DNA of 38,063 nt from JASGDC01 sp047606545 (lineage in GTDB: Bacteria; Actinomycetota; Actinomycetes; Actinomycetales; Micrococcaceae): contig JASGEI010000015.1 of assembly GCA_047606545.1 (NCBI GenBank), positions 1 through 38,063 of the forward strand. The letters are read 5' to 3'. The position numbers were made by a program, and so were the translations under genes. Below are positions 1-6,140 of the stretch, piece after piece. The first letter of the stretch is position 1, and each line of letters begins with the position of its first letter. The notes under the pieces were generated by a model. The model ran no database searches, had not been told where the DNA came from, and was given only the letters and a program-made list of their open reading frames with translations.

Positions 1-223
1 CACTAATCTCATCACCAGTACCAAAAATACGATTAGGCGTAGGACTATCAGGTAAACCACTACCACCATTAGCAGTTAACTGATCAAAAACCAAAGACTC
101 AAACACCACACTAGCAGCCACCGCAGGTACACTAACAGCAGCACTAACAACCGGCACACTCCACAAAGCACCCCTAGCCACACTACGCCGAGAAACACCC
201 AAACCAGAACTATTATCAACCAT
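1..223 (-). CDS. Tat-exported surface or secreted protein, 5' end only (runs off the left edge)
   Basis: An open frame begins with ATG at 223 on the minus strand and is still open at base 1, giving 74 residues. The N-terminus reads MVDNSSGLGVSRRSVARGAL, followed by a hydrophobic stretch (WSVPVVSAAVSVPAVAAS). This is a twin-arginine signal peptide: S-R-R-S at residues 11-14, an h-region at about 20-35, and an A-x-A-like cleavage region near residue 37. GAGGG lies nine bases before the ATG and can serve as ribosome binding site. Such SRR-(S/T)-x-x-KGA-x-WSVP leaders are typical of exported proteins of high-molecular-weight surface families in Actinomycetes. What follows (VVFESLVFDQL, then a Gly/Ser/Pro/Asn-rich stretch) is too short to name a function. 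The gene is divergent from the GPP34-like gene. Its promoter seems to contain a homopolymer run, described separately. Confidence 0.75.
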   Translation of the reverse strand, partial: MVDNSSGLGVSRRSVARGALWSVPVVSAAVSVPAVAASVVFESLVFDQLTANGGSGLPDSPTPNRIFGTGDEIS

Positions 224-271
224 CAAAACCAACCCTCAAACCAAAACGACACTTAATAAGTTAATAACACA

Positions 272-301
272 ATACTACCCCCCCCCCTATTGTGATGTGA
301 A
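272..301 (-). promoter_or_regulatory. Candidate promoter with a G10 spacer, upstream of the Tat-protein gene
   Basis: Read on the minus strand, TTCACA (301-296) resembles a -35 element (5 of 6 to TTGACA). TAGTAT (277-272) resembles a -10 element (4 of 6). The 18-base spacer between them consists of eight bases plus an uninterrupted run of ten G (287-278; ten C on plus). A transcript starting about seven bases past the -10 would have a leader of about 40 bases ending at the ATG at 223. Loss of one G would give the optimal 17-base spacer. The hexamers are seen; promoter activity and slippage are inferred. Confidence 0.45.
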
Positions 302-334
302 AAAAGACACAGGTAAAAATGTAGAGAATGCAAG

Positions 335-377
335 ATAATTTTCATGAGATTATGAAAATGAGTGAAACTTAAAGGAG
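335..377 (+). promoter_or_regulatory. Leader of the GPP34-like gene: possible -10, inverted repeat and RBS
   Basis: GATAAT at 335-340 is a possible -10 hexamer, although no good -35 lies 17 bases upstream. It partly overlaps an 8-bp inverted repeat, ATTTTCAT at 339-346 and ATGAAAAT at 353-360 around the 6-base centre GAGATT, which could be an operator or a small hairpin in the leader. AAAGGAG at 371-377 is a strong ribosome binding site six bases before the GTG at 384 and decides that start. Confidence 0.35.
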
Positions 378-383
378 ACTATC

Positions 384-1025
384 GTGGCTTATACTCTATC
401 TGAAAAATACTTTATGTTAGCTATCCCTAAAAAGGGTAAATTTGGAACATTTAGAAGTAAAAAGAAACTCTTTTTAGTAGCTGCTGGTTTATCAGAGCTC
501 CTCATTGAAAAAACAGTTAAATTAGAGAAGAAAACTTTTGAAGTAATTGGACCACTACAAGAAGATTCTAGTGAAATAAAGCCACTTTTTGACGTTTTAG
601 AAAAGAAGCCATTAAAGATTTGGAAGATAGTTCGTAAATTCCTAGTAGGCGTTCGCGCTAGAAGGCGATTTGGTACTCTACTTACTTCAGTTGGAACTTC
701 ACTTAAAGATAAAGGTGCTTTGGAAGATAATACCAATGAGAAGTTATTTATCCCTAAAAAATCTGAAATAGATCCAATTGTTGCAAAACTACGAGATGAA
801 CTACTTGGTGATGAAGAACTATCTGAAGAAAATGTAGCTTTAGCATTCTTATTGCATGAGGCAGATAAGCTTAAAGAATACTTTTCCGAAGATGAGGTTA
901 AGATTATTGATGACAAGCTAGAAAATATTGAAAATACTAAAGTTAACCAACCTGTTAAAGACATGGTTAAGTCATTGAAACTAATGCATGCAATTATTCT
1001 CGGAGCGATGGCTACTCACGCATAG
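384..1025 (+). CDS. GPP34 (Golgi phosphoprotein 3)-like protein
   Basis: This is a 213-residue soluble protein with a GTG start behind a strong AAAGGAG. It has the layout of bacterial GPP34-family proteins. Near residues 34-56 there is a hydrophobic helix with a small beta element (AAGLSELLIEKTVKLEKKTF). Next comes a P-L-(F/L)-D-x-(L/V) segment with a K/W-rich helix (PLFDVLEKKPLKIWKIVRKF). Then follows an R-R-F-G-x-L-L-x-S-V-G-x-S-L-K-D-K-G-A-L helix-turn segment, like the L-V-x-x-G-(V/I)-L motif of the family. Last is a C-terminal all-helical part with an acidic stretch. In eukaryotes the family binds PI4P. In bacteria the role is not established, and I infer none here. It is probably cotranscribed with the GNAT gene 16 bases downstream. 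The assignment rests on pattern and not on an alignment. Confidence 0.5.
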   Translation: MAYTLSEKYFMLAIPKKGKFGTFRSKKKLFLVAAGLSELLIEKTVKLEKKTFEVIGPLQEDSSEIKPLFDVLEKKPLKIWKIVRKFLVGVRARRRFGTLLTSVGTSLKDKGALEDNTNEKLFIPKKSEIDPIVAKLRDELLGDEELSEENVALAFLLHEADKLKEYFSEDEVKIIDDKLENIENTKVNQPVKDMVKSLKLMHAIILGAMATHA

Positions 1026-1041
1026 GCAAACTAATTATTAA

Positions 1042-1650
1042 ATGAGCATTCTAATCGAACAGGCTACTAAAGCCGATATTGAGTCATGTGCAAAAATATT
1101 AGCTAATGCTTTCAAAGGTGATCTAGTAGTAGCAGATATAGTACCTGGTAAACATAATCGTGTTCAACGACTTACTATTATGTTTAGCGCCATAATGCGT
1201 ACTACAGCACTTCACAATGGAGTAATCGATATTGCACGTGAAGCAGCTGATAAACCAATAATTGGTGTTGCAATTTGGGAAAACCCAGAAAAAAGCACTA
1301 ATCTATGGGCTGAAATTCGAGAAATCCCAAACTTCCTAAAGGCTATCGGTATTCGCAATATAGTATCTGCTTTGAGTGTGCTTAAAATATTTAAAAAGTA
1401 TCGTCCCAGTGAGAAGCACTGGTATCTTAGTGATATTGCGGTATCCCCTGATGCTCGAGGACTAGGTGTTGGCTCTGCCCTACTTGAATACCGACTTAAT
1501 AAAATTGACAAGACCGCTTTGCCGGCTTATTTAGAGTCAACTACTGATTCTAATCGTAGACTATATGAACGTTATGGGTTTAAGAAAGTTGATACTATCG
1601 AATTAACTACAGTTAACGCATCTGCAATGTTACGATTTGAGAATACCTAA
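1042..1650 (+). CDS. GNAT-family N-acetyltransferase
   Basis: This 202-residue protein has the GNAT fold. The acetyl-CoA binding motif A lies at residues 129-148 (LSDIAVSPDARGLGVGSALL), with the R/Q-x-x-G-x-G/A signature as R139-G-L-G-V-G144. Motif B is seen as N-R-R-L-Y-E-R-Y-G-F-K near residue 170, the usual 'N..a..lYek.GF' element. The long helical region at about 85-125 is typical of the GNAT group whose substrates are mostly unknown. The gene starts 16 bases after the GPP34-like stop codon, has no good Shine-Dalgarno of its own, and is likely translated from the same message. The substrate cannot be predicted. Confidence 0.85.
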   Translation: MSILIEQATKADIESCAKILANAFKGDLVVADIVPGKHNRVQRLTIMFSAIMRTTALHNGVIDIAREAADKPIIGVAIWENPEKSTNLWAEIREIPNFLKAIGIRNIVSALSVLKIFKKYRPSEKHWYLSDIAVSPDARGLGVGSALLEYRLNKIDKTALPAYLESTTDSNRRLYERYGFKKVDTIELTTVNASAMLRFENT

Positions 1651-1716
1651 GAAGTATTAGATTTAGGTAATAAACCTGGCATATGTCTACAATCAAGTCA
1701 CTTGCTGCTAGTAGAT

Positions 1717-1753
1717 TGACCAAGTTGTCTGTGGTCATTGTTAAAGTAAACAT
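1717..1753 (+). promoter_or_regulatory. Possible promoter/operator and leaderless start before the 154-residue unknown gene
   Basis: TGACCA (1717-1722) and TGGTCA (1732-1737) form a 6-bp inverted repeat with a 9-base centre. TAAAGT (1742-1747), followed by six bases and the ATG at 1754, has the same -10/N6/ATG spacing as other putative leaderless genes in this window. No Shine-Dalgarno precedes the ATG. TAAAGT is only a 4-of-6 match, so this is weak. Confidence 0.25.
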
Positions 1754-2218
1754 ATGGAAAAGAACAGACATAGATTAATTGTTGGTTATGAGAGTACCTT
1801 TAATAAAGCACTCGAGACTATATCAACTTTTGAAGGTAATAAAATAGGCACTTTTATACATGGCCCGGCCAAGTTTAATCAGTCACGTTATATCAATGCA
1901 AAGCCAGAAGATGTCTTTGATGAGCTTATTTATGATTACGATATTGAAAACGAAGTAAGTATTTTTGACCCAAAAATTTACGATGCTATTTCTAAGGTAA
2001 AAGAAGCGACCCTTTTATATATTGATGAATGGTTAGAATGTGCATATCGTGATGATAACCCTTTTAAGGTAGATCCAGATGCATTACCAATTCTTATAAA
2101 GACTCTAGAGAATAAGAATATTACAGTAATCATGTGTGCTTATGACGAATTTATCCCCAATGAAATAGCAGGCTATTTCACAGTAGACAAAATTGAAGGT
2201 GATAACCAGCTAATTTAA
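1754..2218 (+). CDS. Hypothetical protein, 154 residues, acidic
   Basis: I do not recognise this protein. It is soluble and acidic, with no signal peptide or membrane segment. The strand/helix pattern is reminiscent of a small nucleotide-binding or sensor fold. One hydrophobic strand (IGTFIHGPAKF, residues 31-41) sits where a P-loop could be but lacks GKS/T. A second strand ends in acidic residues (TLLYIDEWLE, near 86-95). A third, ITVIMCAYDEF, lies near 126-136. There is no ribosome binding site. It is preceded by an inverted repeat and a possible leaderless promoter, and followed by 420 bases without a normal gene. Its codon use looks like that of its neighbours. It could be a degenerate P-loop protein or a small immunity or accessory protein; I cannot decide. 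Confidence 0.5.
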   Translation: MEKNRHRLIVGYESTFNKALETISTFEGNKIGTFIHGPAKFNQSRYINAKPEDVFDELIYDYDIENEVSIFDPKIYDAISKVKEATLLYIDEWLECAYRDDNPFKVDPDALPILIKTLENKNITVIMCAYDEFIPNEIAGYFTVDKIEGDNQLI

Positions 2219-2414
2219 GACAGGGTATCGTACTAGGAAAATTGATGCTAATGCAGAATTGTTCTTTGTTGCGTATTATGTCAGGCTGGTCGAAAGTTGT
2301 ATCGGTTTCGGGAGATATTTCCACCTAATTGCATTATTGGTAAAGAGTATCGTGTGGTCAATACTAACTGAGGGGTAGCTGTTGGTGAGGTACCAGCCAC
2401 ACAAGAAAGATGGT
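2219..2414. other. Intergenic stretch before the repeat array, no recognisable gene
   Basis: This is the first part of a 420-base gap (2219-2638). A plus-strand frame stays open from about 2214 to 2367 and encodes roughly 50 mostly hydrophobic residues, but it has no start codon or ribosome binding site and resembles nothing I know. It may be a gene remnant. I see no RNA gene, terminator or mobile-element end in it. Confidence 0.3.
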
Positions 2415-2423
2415 GGAATTAGT

Positions 2424-2489
2424 TTGGCGAAAAGAAATTATATTGAATTTCAAGCGAAAACTAACTATAATGTAGAATTGTGGGATTAG
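2424..2489 (+). CDS. Micro-ORF 1 of the repeat array, 21 residues
   Basis: A TTG start (2424) follows GGAATTAG within repeat copy 1. It encodes MAKRNYIEFQAKTNYNVELW plus a final D, and stops at the TAG inside copy 2. The peptide is not similar to anything I know. The spacing between GGA and TTG is the same as at the real AlbA_2 gene start, which is the only argument for translation. If the promoter at 2443-2471 is the main one, this ORF would lie upstream of the message and be silent. Confidence 0.25.
   Translation: MAKRNYIEFQAKTNYNVELWD
2443..2471 (+). promoter_or_regulatory. Promoter candidate upstream of the AlbA_2 gene
   Basis: TTGAAT (2443-2448), a 17-base spacer and a perfect TATAAT (2466-2471) form the best sigma70-type promoter in the window. 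Transcription from about 2478 would put repeat copies 2, 3 and 4 in a roughly 160-base leader ahead of the AlbA_2 start. Confidence 0.6.
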
Positions 2490-2524
2490 TTTAGTGAAAA
2501 GCATTATCATAGCTTTAAGTTGAT

Positions 2525-2554
2525 TTGACAAGGATAATATGAAAATATTATGTT
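2525..2554 (+). promoter_or_regulatory. Second promoter candidate inside the repeat array
   Basis: A perfect -35 hexamer TTGACA lies at 2525-2530. Possible -10 elements are TATGTT at 2549-2554 (spacer 18) or TATTAT at 2546-2551 (spacer 15). The pair lies just before repeat copy 3. It is weaker than the TTGAAT/TATAAT pair upstream because neither -10 choice is ideal. Confidence 0.35.
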
Positions 2555-2571
2555 TAACCATAGGAATTAGT

Positions 2572-2637
2572 TTGGCGAAAAGAGTTTTCGTTGAAATGAC
2601 AGGCATCATAACCTGTTTCGAGATTTTAAGGAATTAG
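2572..2637 (+). CDS. Micro-ORF 2 of the repeat array, 21 residues, abutting the AlbA_2 gene
   Basis: A TTG start (2572) follows GGAATTAG of repeat copy 3. The peptide begins MAKRVFVEMTGIITCFEI and ends LRN at the TAG at 2635-2637. That stop is one base before the TTG (2639) of the AlbA_2 gene and lies inside its ribosome binding region. A ribosome finishing this ORF would stop on the downstream start, as in translational coupling or a leader-peptide arrangement. An in-frame ATG at 2539 would extend it by 11 codons. Translation is inferred from position only. Confidence 0.35.
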   Translation: MAKRVFVEMTGIITCFEILRN

Positions 2638-2638
2638 T

Positions 2639-4108
2639 TTGGCGAATAAGAAAAAGATGACTGAAGAAGACGTACTTGAGCTTCTTAAAGAAGATGAGTC
2701 TGAATTTCTTGAGTTTAAGGTGAATAACACTCACTGTGAGCTTATAGGAGAATATATTTCTGCCCTCGCTAATTCTGCTCAGATTCACGGGCGTAGATGT
2801 TCATACATGCTGTGGGGTATCAATGATGATAAAAAGGTAGTTGGCACAACTTTCAAGCCAAAGAAGCAAAAGCATAAAAGCCAGCCATTCATTACTTGGG
2901 TAGAAAGAAATATAGACCCAGAACTAATCGTTGATTTCCATGAAGTTAAAGTGAATAGCCTTGACGTAGTAGTCATGCAGATTCACATGAATGCAAACAG
3001 ACCAGTTTCTTTTCAAGGAAAACGCTGGATCAGGAGCGGATCTTCCAAAAAACCATTGAAAGACCACCCTGAAAAAGAACGTGAATTATGGCTGTCTTTT
3101 GTCAGCTCAAACTTTGAAAGTGAAATAGCTAAACATGACTGTTCAGTAGCTACAGTGTCGGAGTTGCTGGATATTGATAGTTATAAAAAGCACCTTAGAC
3201 TTCCTATAGGATTAAGCGAAAATAAGACTCTAGATGAGATGGAAAAAGATGGCCTAGTTGTAAAGAGTGGTCGAAAATACAACATCACAAACCTTGGTGC
3301 TTATACTTTTGCCAAGTCTTTTTCAGATTTTCCACGTCTACACTGGCATGCTCCACAAGTGGTTAAATACAAAGGGAATAACCAAATACAAACCCTCAAA
3401 GAAGCAAGCCTTGAACAAGGTGTAGCAGTTGGTTTCGAAGCATTTTTGAAACAAACAAGAGACCTGCTTCCAGAATCTCTTGAGAGACTTGTAGGGGCAA
3501 AAATGGTGTCAGCAGCTTTCCCAGATATTGCTATACGTGAGCTCTTAGCTAACCAGTTGGTTCATCAAGACTTTAGCGTAAAAGGCAGCAGGCCAACGGT
3601 AAGTATTTGTGACAATCGTGTAGAATTCTCAAATGCTGGTGCTCCCCTGAATAATGCAGACAGGTTATTGGACATGAAAGAAATATCAAGGAATCCACAA
3701 TTGGCCGATTTATTCAAGAAAATGGGATTTGTTGAGGCAAGAGGCTGTGGGATTGACAGAGCAATACTCTCACTTGAAGAAGACCACCTCCCTGCTCCAA
3801 GCATTAAAGCTGAAGGGAACACTACAGTTGTGAAGCTTTACCCATACAAAAACATCAATGAATACACTCCGAAACAAACCATCAATACTGTGTATTGGCA
3901 TGCAGCTAGGCTTTACGCTGATGAAGAGTTAATGTCAAATACAACTTTGCGTGAACGATTAGGACTTGGACCGAAGGAAAGTAAATCCGTTCACAAAATT
4001 ATTAAGTTAGCTCTGAGAGGTAACAAAATTAAAGAATTTGATGAGGAGGCAGGGCCAAAATACAAAAGGTACGTGCCATATTGGGGTGAAACGATTGACG
4101 GACTTTAA
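2639..4108 (+). CDS. AlbA_2 (Schlafen-type) / HATPase_c_4 / winged-helix putative regulator (COG2865-type)
   Basis: This 489-residue protein starts with TTG behind AAGGA, with six bases between. Residues about 14-145 form an AlbA_2 (divergent AAA_4, Schlafen-like) domain: E-S-E-F-L-E-F-K, then ISALANSAQIHGRRCSYMLW and G-I-N-D-D-x-x-V-V-G. Residues about 290-400 form a HATPase_c_4 domain: I-R-E-L-L-A-N-Q-L-V-H-Q-D-F-S, then the strand ICDNRVEFSNAGAP (the usual 'D.riei.NPG'), then FVEARGCGIDRA (the usual 'R..G.Gi.ri'). The C-terminal 80 residues look like a winged helix (TTLRERLGLGPKESKSVHKI). Family members are putative transcriptional regulators; some occur beside defence or mobile genes, but no function is proven for this one. 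The gene lies alone behind the 20-bp repeat array, and its own start is the fourth repeat copy, so autoregulation through the repeats is a reasonable guess. Confidence 0.8.
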   Translation: MANKKKMTEEDVLELLKEDESEFLEFKVNNTHCELIGEYISALANSAQIHGRRCSYMLWGINDDKKVVGTTFKPKKQKHKSQPFITWVERNIDPELIVDFHEVKVNSLDVVVMQIHMNANRPVSFQGKRWIRSGSSKKPLKDHPEKERELWLSFVSSNFESEIAKHDCSVATVSELLDIDSYKKHLRLPIGLSENKTLDEMEKDGLVVKSGRKYNITNLGAYTFAKSFSDFPRLHWHAPQVVKYKGNNQIQTLKEASLEQGVAVGFEAFLKQTRDLLPESLERLVGAKMVSAAFPDIAIRELLANQLVHQDFSVKGSRPTVSICDNRVEFSNAGAPLNNADRLLDMKEISRNPQLADLFKKMGFVEARGCGIDRAILSLEEDHLPAPSIKAEGNTTVVKLYPYKNINEYTPKQTINTVYWHAARLYADEELMSNTTLRERLGLGPKESKSVHKIIKLALRGNKIKEFDEEAGPKYKRYVPYWGETIDGL

Positions 4109-4180
4109 GCAGTATAAGTAACGTACCACACTTTTTTGATAGCTTTTAAATATCGGCTCTTAAAAGAATTAGAGGAAATT

Positions 4181-4312
4181 ATGAAAAAAGTAACTAGAGG
4201 TTCTGTTGAAAATAATGGAAAAACATACAATTCATCAAGAATCAATGACACATTGTATTATAACAACACAACAACCTTCCAGTCTTTAAACATTGGATGT
4301 ACTGGATCATGA
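4181..4312 (+). pseudogene. Probable 5' stump of an unknown gene, 43 residues
   Basis: ATG at 4181 follows AGAGGA at 4171-4176 with a four-base spacer, an excellent start site. The frame reads MKKVTRGSVENNGKTYNSSR and continues INDTLYYNNT, then runs into DNA that is the antisense of the metallophosphatase fragment and stops at 4312. A good start followed by a frame that collides with another gene's coding strand suggests an original gene cut at about 4250-4260 and joined to foreign DNA. I do not recognise the 25 residues that look genuine. It could instead be an intact small gene, but the overlap with the phosphatase argues against that. Confidence 0.4.
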
Positions 4313-4548
4313 TTCCCCGAAATTAAGTACTTTTTACCAGGTAAATCCTTAACAATTTCAAGCATGTAATCACTTGCCTTTTCATGAGTAACCATGTCAC
4401 CGAGGAAATACACTTCATCATCTTCAGTGATAATTTCTTTGTAGCTTTTTATGATGAAATCATCATGTTTATCAGTAGTATCAAACCCTCTTAGATGTGT
4501 AACTGGTGCATGTCCAAAGTGGGTATCTGCAGTGAGATACAGTGTCAT
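4258..4548 (-). pseudogene. Metallophosphatase, N-terminal half only (truncated)
   Basis: This 96-residue frame has a good AGGAG ribosome binding site five bases before its ATG. It carries the first three calcineurin-type metal-binding motifs: T-A-D-T-H-F-G-H at residues 7-14, F-L-G-D-M-V near 48-53, and S-G-N-H-D near 77-81. Proteins of this small phosphohydrolase type usually run to about 170-200 residues and need later His motifs (GH.H) for the second metal. Here the frame ends at 4258, soon after GNHD. The cut coincides with the end of the unknown plus-strand stump, so this is most likely an inactivated remnant at a rearrangement junction. The motif order is certain; inactivity is inferred. 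Confidence 0.75.
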
Positions 4549-4695
4549 AATGCTCCTAACTTCTATTCACTTAATAACCCAAGAGCACTGACAAAGTCTT
4601 ATAGCCTATTGTACGAAGCACACAATGGTAAACTGGCAGTGACTAATCGTTGTTCATCGTGCAGGAAGGTGCGAGAGGAACAAGAAGGAGTTGTC

Positions 4696-4767
4696 ATGGA
4701 CAAGATGGTATTTATAAATTTTCCTGTTAGTGATGTGCAGAAATCACAGAAGTTCGTTGATATTTAA
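4696..4767 (+). pseudogene. VOC (glyoxalase/bleomycin resistance) family protein, 5' stump of 23 residues
   Basis: ATG at 4696 follows AAGGAG with a five-base spacer. It encodes MDKMVFINFPVSDVQKSQKF, then VDI and a stop. This is the first beta strand and helix of small VOC-family proteins, which typically begin M-x-K-M-(I/V)-F-(I/V)-N-L-P-V-x-D-(V/L)-x-x-S-x-x-F-(Y/W). The rest of the usual 130-residue protein is gone, and the stop lies 24 bases from the end of the fic gene. The good start site and the abrupt loss of similarity indicate a deleted gene. Confidence 0.55.
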
Positions 4768-4790
4768 GAGTTGAAGGACTTTTAAGATTC

Positions 4791-5987
4791 TTAGCTGTGA
4801 AACATTCTTCTGATGTTTTGAATGTCAGCAATTTTATTAAAGACATCAATGATGTCTTTTGCCTGATAATAAACTCCTCTTTTTTCATGCCCCATTTTTT
4901 TGAGAATGCCGTAGCCCTGTGCTTTTTCAAATAGGTTGTTCGCCGCTCTAGTTGTGATACTTAGTCTGGTTGCAACAAGGTCAGAGTTGACCACTGGCTG
5001 CTCGACTAGTAGCGGGAGAAGTTTGTATATAGAAGCTGTTTTAGGTTCGGTTAGCTGTTTTTCCCAATCGACCAAAACGGCTTCAACTTCAATACAGGTC
5101 TTCGAGCCAATCATCACAGCTAATTCTATTGCCTTAACCAACTGCTCAACCATAGCTATTGGGTCTCCAGCTCTGTAGCTATCTAGAGCAGTGTAATAGC
5201 CATTGACATCGTGAAGCAAGCCTGCAGAGATTGGCAGTGTTGTAGTGCGAAGCACGTCCTCTCCACGTAAAACTTTATGCAAAAGAGTACGTCCAACCCT
5301 GCCATTTCCATCTACAAAAGGGTGTATTGTCTCGAACTGCGAGTGTATAACGGCAGCCTTAACAATAGCGTTTACATCAGTTCTCTTAGCGTAACTCTCA
5401 AAATCTTTAAAGCAGTCTTTAACCTTATCGTGATGCACAGGAACAAATAAAGCACCAGCTGGACAAAGGTCACTACCACCAACCCAAACTTGCTCATCAC
5501 GGATAACTCCAGCATAGTCAACATTGCTATTACCAAGAAGCGCTTTGTGAATTTTGAGGATATTAGTCACTGATAATCTATCTGGTAGTTTAAGTGCTTC
5601 GTGCATTGCAGCAACATTGCCTGCGACTAATTGTGCATTAGCAGGTGCTTTGTTAGATATTTGAGCTAAAGCAATATTCTTCACGCTAGAAGTTAAATTC
5701 TCAATTTGAGAGCTGGCTGCAGACTCACTTCTTAGCAACATAGTAGGAAAACTATATGGCTTTGCCTCCATGGTTGTATCAAACCTAGCAAGGCTCAACA
5801 ATAAATCTTCTACTCTTAGCTGCAAATCACGTGGTAGCTCGACATCAAGTGCTGATATTTTAAGTGGAACTGCAGCTTTATATTTGGGTTTAATACTTTC
5901 TTGCTGGCGCTTAGTAAGCATGCCTTTTGGATAGTTGCTAACCCATTTATGTGTTTCATGTCCAATTGGTGGCCATTGATGCTGCAT
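4791..5987 (-). CDS. Fic family protein (AMPylase-type) with N-terminal inhibitory helix and C-terminal winged helix
   Basis: This 398-residue protein has the complete Fic core HPFVDGNGRVGR at residues 222-233 (consensus HPFx[D/E]GNGRxxR), so it should transfer AMP, or another nucleotide moiety, to a hydroxyl of a target protein. Upstream it has the inhibition motif [S/T]xxxE[G/N] as S-S-Q-I-E-N at residues 92-97. That places it in class II, where the inhibitory helix is N-terminal in the same chain. Residues about 310-385 look like a winged helix (VVNSDLVATRLSITTRAANN), as in the common Fic_N-Fic-HTH group. It is monocistronic. The start ATG follows AGGAAG by seven bases. Three copies of a 7-bp motif lie in its promoter region, suggesting autoregulation. 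Because the inhibitory helix is in the same chain, no separate antitoxin is needed. Confidence 0.9.
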   Translation of the reverse strand: MQHQWPPIGHETHKWVSNYPKGMLTKRQQESIKPKYKAAVPLKISALDVELPRDLQLRVEDLLLSLARFDTTMEAKPYSFPTMLLRSESAASSQIENLTSSVKNIALAQISNKAPANAQLVAGNVAAMHEALKLPDRLSVTNILKIHKALLGNSNVDYAGVIRDEQVWVGGSDLCPAGALFVPVHHDKVKDCFKDFESYAKRTDVNAIVKAAVIHSQFETIHPFVDGNGRVGRTLLHKVLRGEDVLRTTTLPISAGLLHDVNGYYTALDSYRAGDPIAMVEQLVKAIELAVMIGSKTCIEVEAVLVDWEKQLTEPKTASIYKLLPLLVEQPVVNSDLVATRLSITTRAANNLFEKAQGYGILKKMGHEKRGVYYQAKDIIDVFNKIADIQNIRRMFHS

Positions 5988-5993
5988 GTATCC

Positions 5994-6040
5994 ACTTCCT
6001 CAAATATTCCTTAAAGGAAGTCTAACATATTTAACTTCCT
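5994..6040 (-). promoter_or_regulatory. Candidate operator array upstream of fic (three AGGAAGT/ACTTCCT sites)
   Basis: A 7-bp motif occurs three times just upstream of the fic start: ACTTCCT at 5994-6000, AGGAAGT at 6015-6021 and ACTTCCT at 6034-6040 (plus-strand reading). The orientations alternate and the centres are 21 and 19 bases apart, about two helical turns. The middle site overlaps a 13-bp palindrome, TTCCTTAAAGGAA at 6007-6019. The first site doubles as the ribosome binding site. This pattern fits binding of a dimeric regulator, possibly the winged helix of the Fic protein itself; that is inference. Confidence 0.45.
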
Positions 6041-6140
6041 ATAAAACAAATTCAAAGAAGTAAAGAAATAATATGCCCATAAGTTTTGAGTGTCAATAGT
6101 TAAAAGATAAGGAATATAAAACACCTAAATATTATCTGAA

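Larger units (their letters stand above)
2415..2650 (+). repeat. Four copies of a 20-bp direct repeat (GGAATTAGTTTGGCGAAAAG) with tandem micro-ORFs
   Basis: Copies lie at 2415-2434 (exact), 2482-2501 (three changes: GGGATTAGTTTAGTGAAAAG), 2563-2582 (exact) and 2630-2650 (ends GCGAATAAG). The spacing from copy to copy is 67, 81 and 67 bases, and the intervening sequences are unrelated. Copy 4 is the ribosome binding and TTG start region of the AlbA_2 gene. Copies 1 and 3 present the same AGGAA-like/TTG arrangement and open 21-residue micro-ORFs that begin MAKR: 2424-2489 and 2572-2637. Each micro-ORF ends at the TAG inside the next copy (GGAATTAG). In copy 2 the TTG is mutated to TTA. The array could be duplicated start regions, a leader-peptide system or a set of operators. 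Confidence 0.8.

Noticed and set aside
389..964. 191-residue open frame on the minus strand
   Set aside because: Antisense of the GPP34-like gene; its composition is Ser-rich low complexity and it has no ribosome binding site.
2415..2650. Possible CRISPR array (direct repeats with unique spacers)
   Set aside because: Only four 20-bp copies, gaps of 47-61 bases of uneven length, no cas genes, and the last copy is a functional translation start. It is not CRISPR.
2364..2788. Two minus-strand frames across the repeat region
   Set aside because: No similarity, no ribosome binding sites, and they overlap the repeat array and the AlbA_2 gene start.
4495..4767. 90-residue plus-strand frame with several cysteines, covering the VOC stump
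   Set aside because: It begins inside the metallophosphatase antisense and has no RBS. Only its last 23 codons (from 4696) look genuine.
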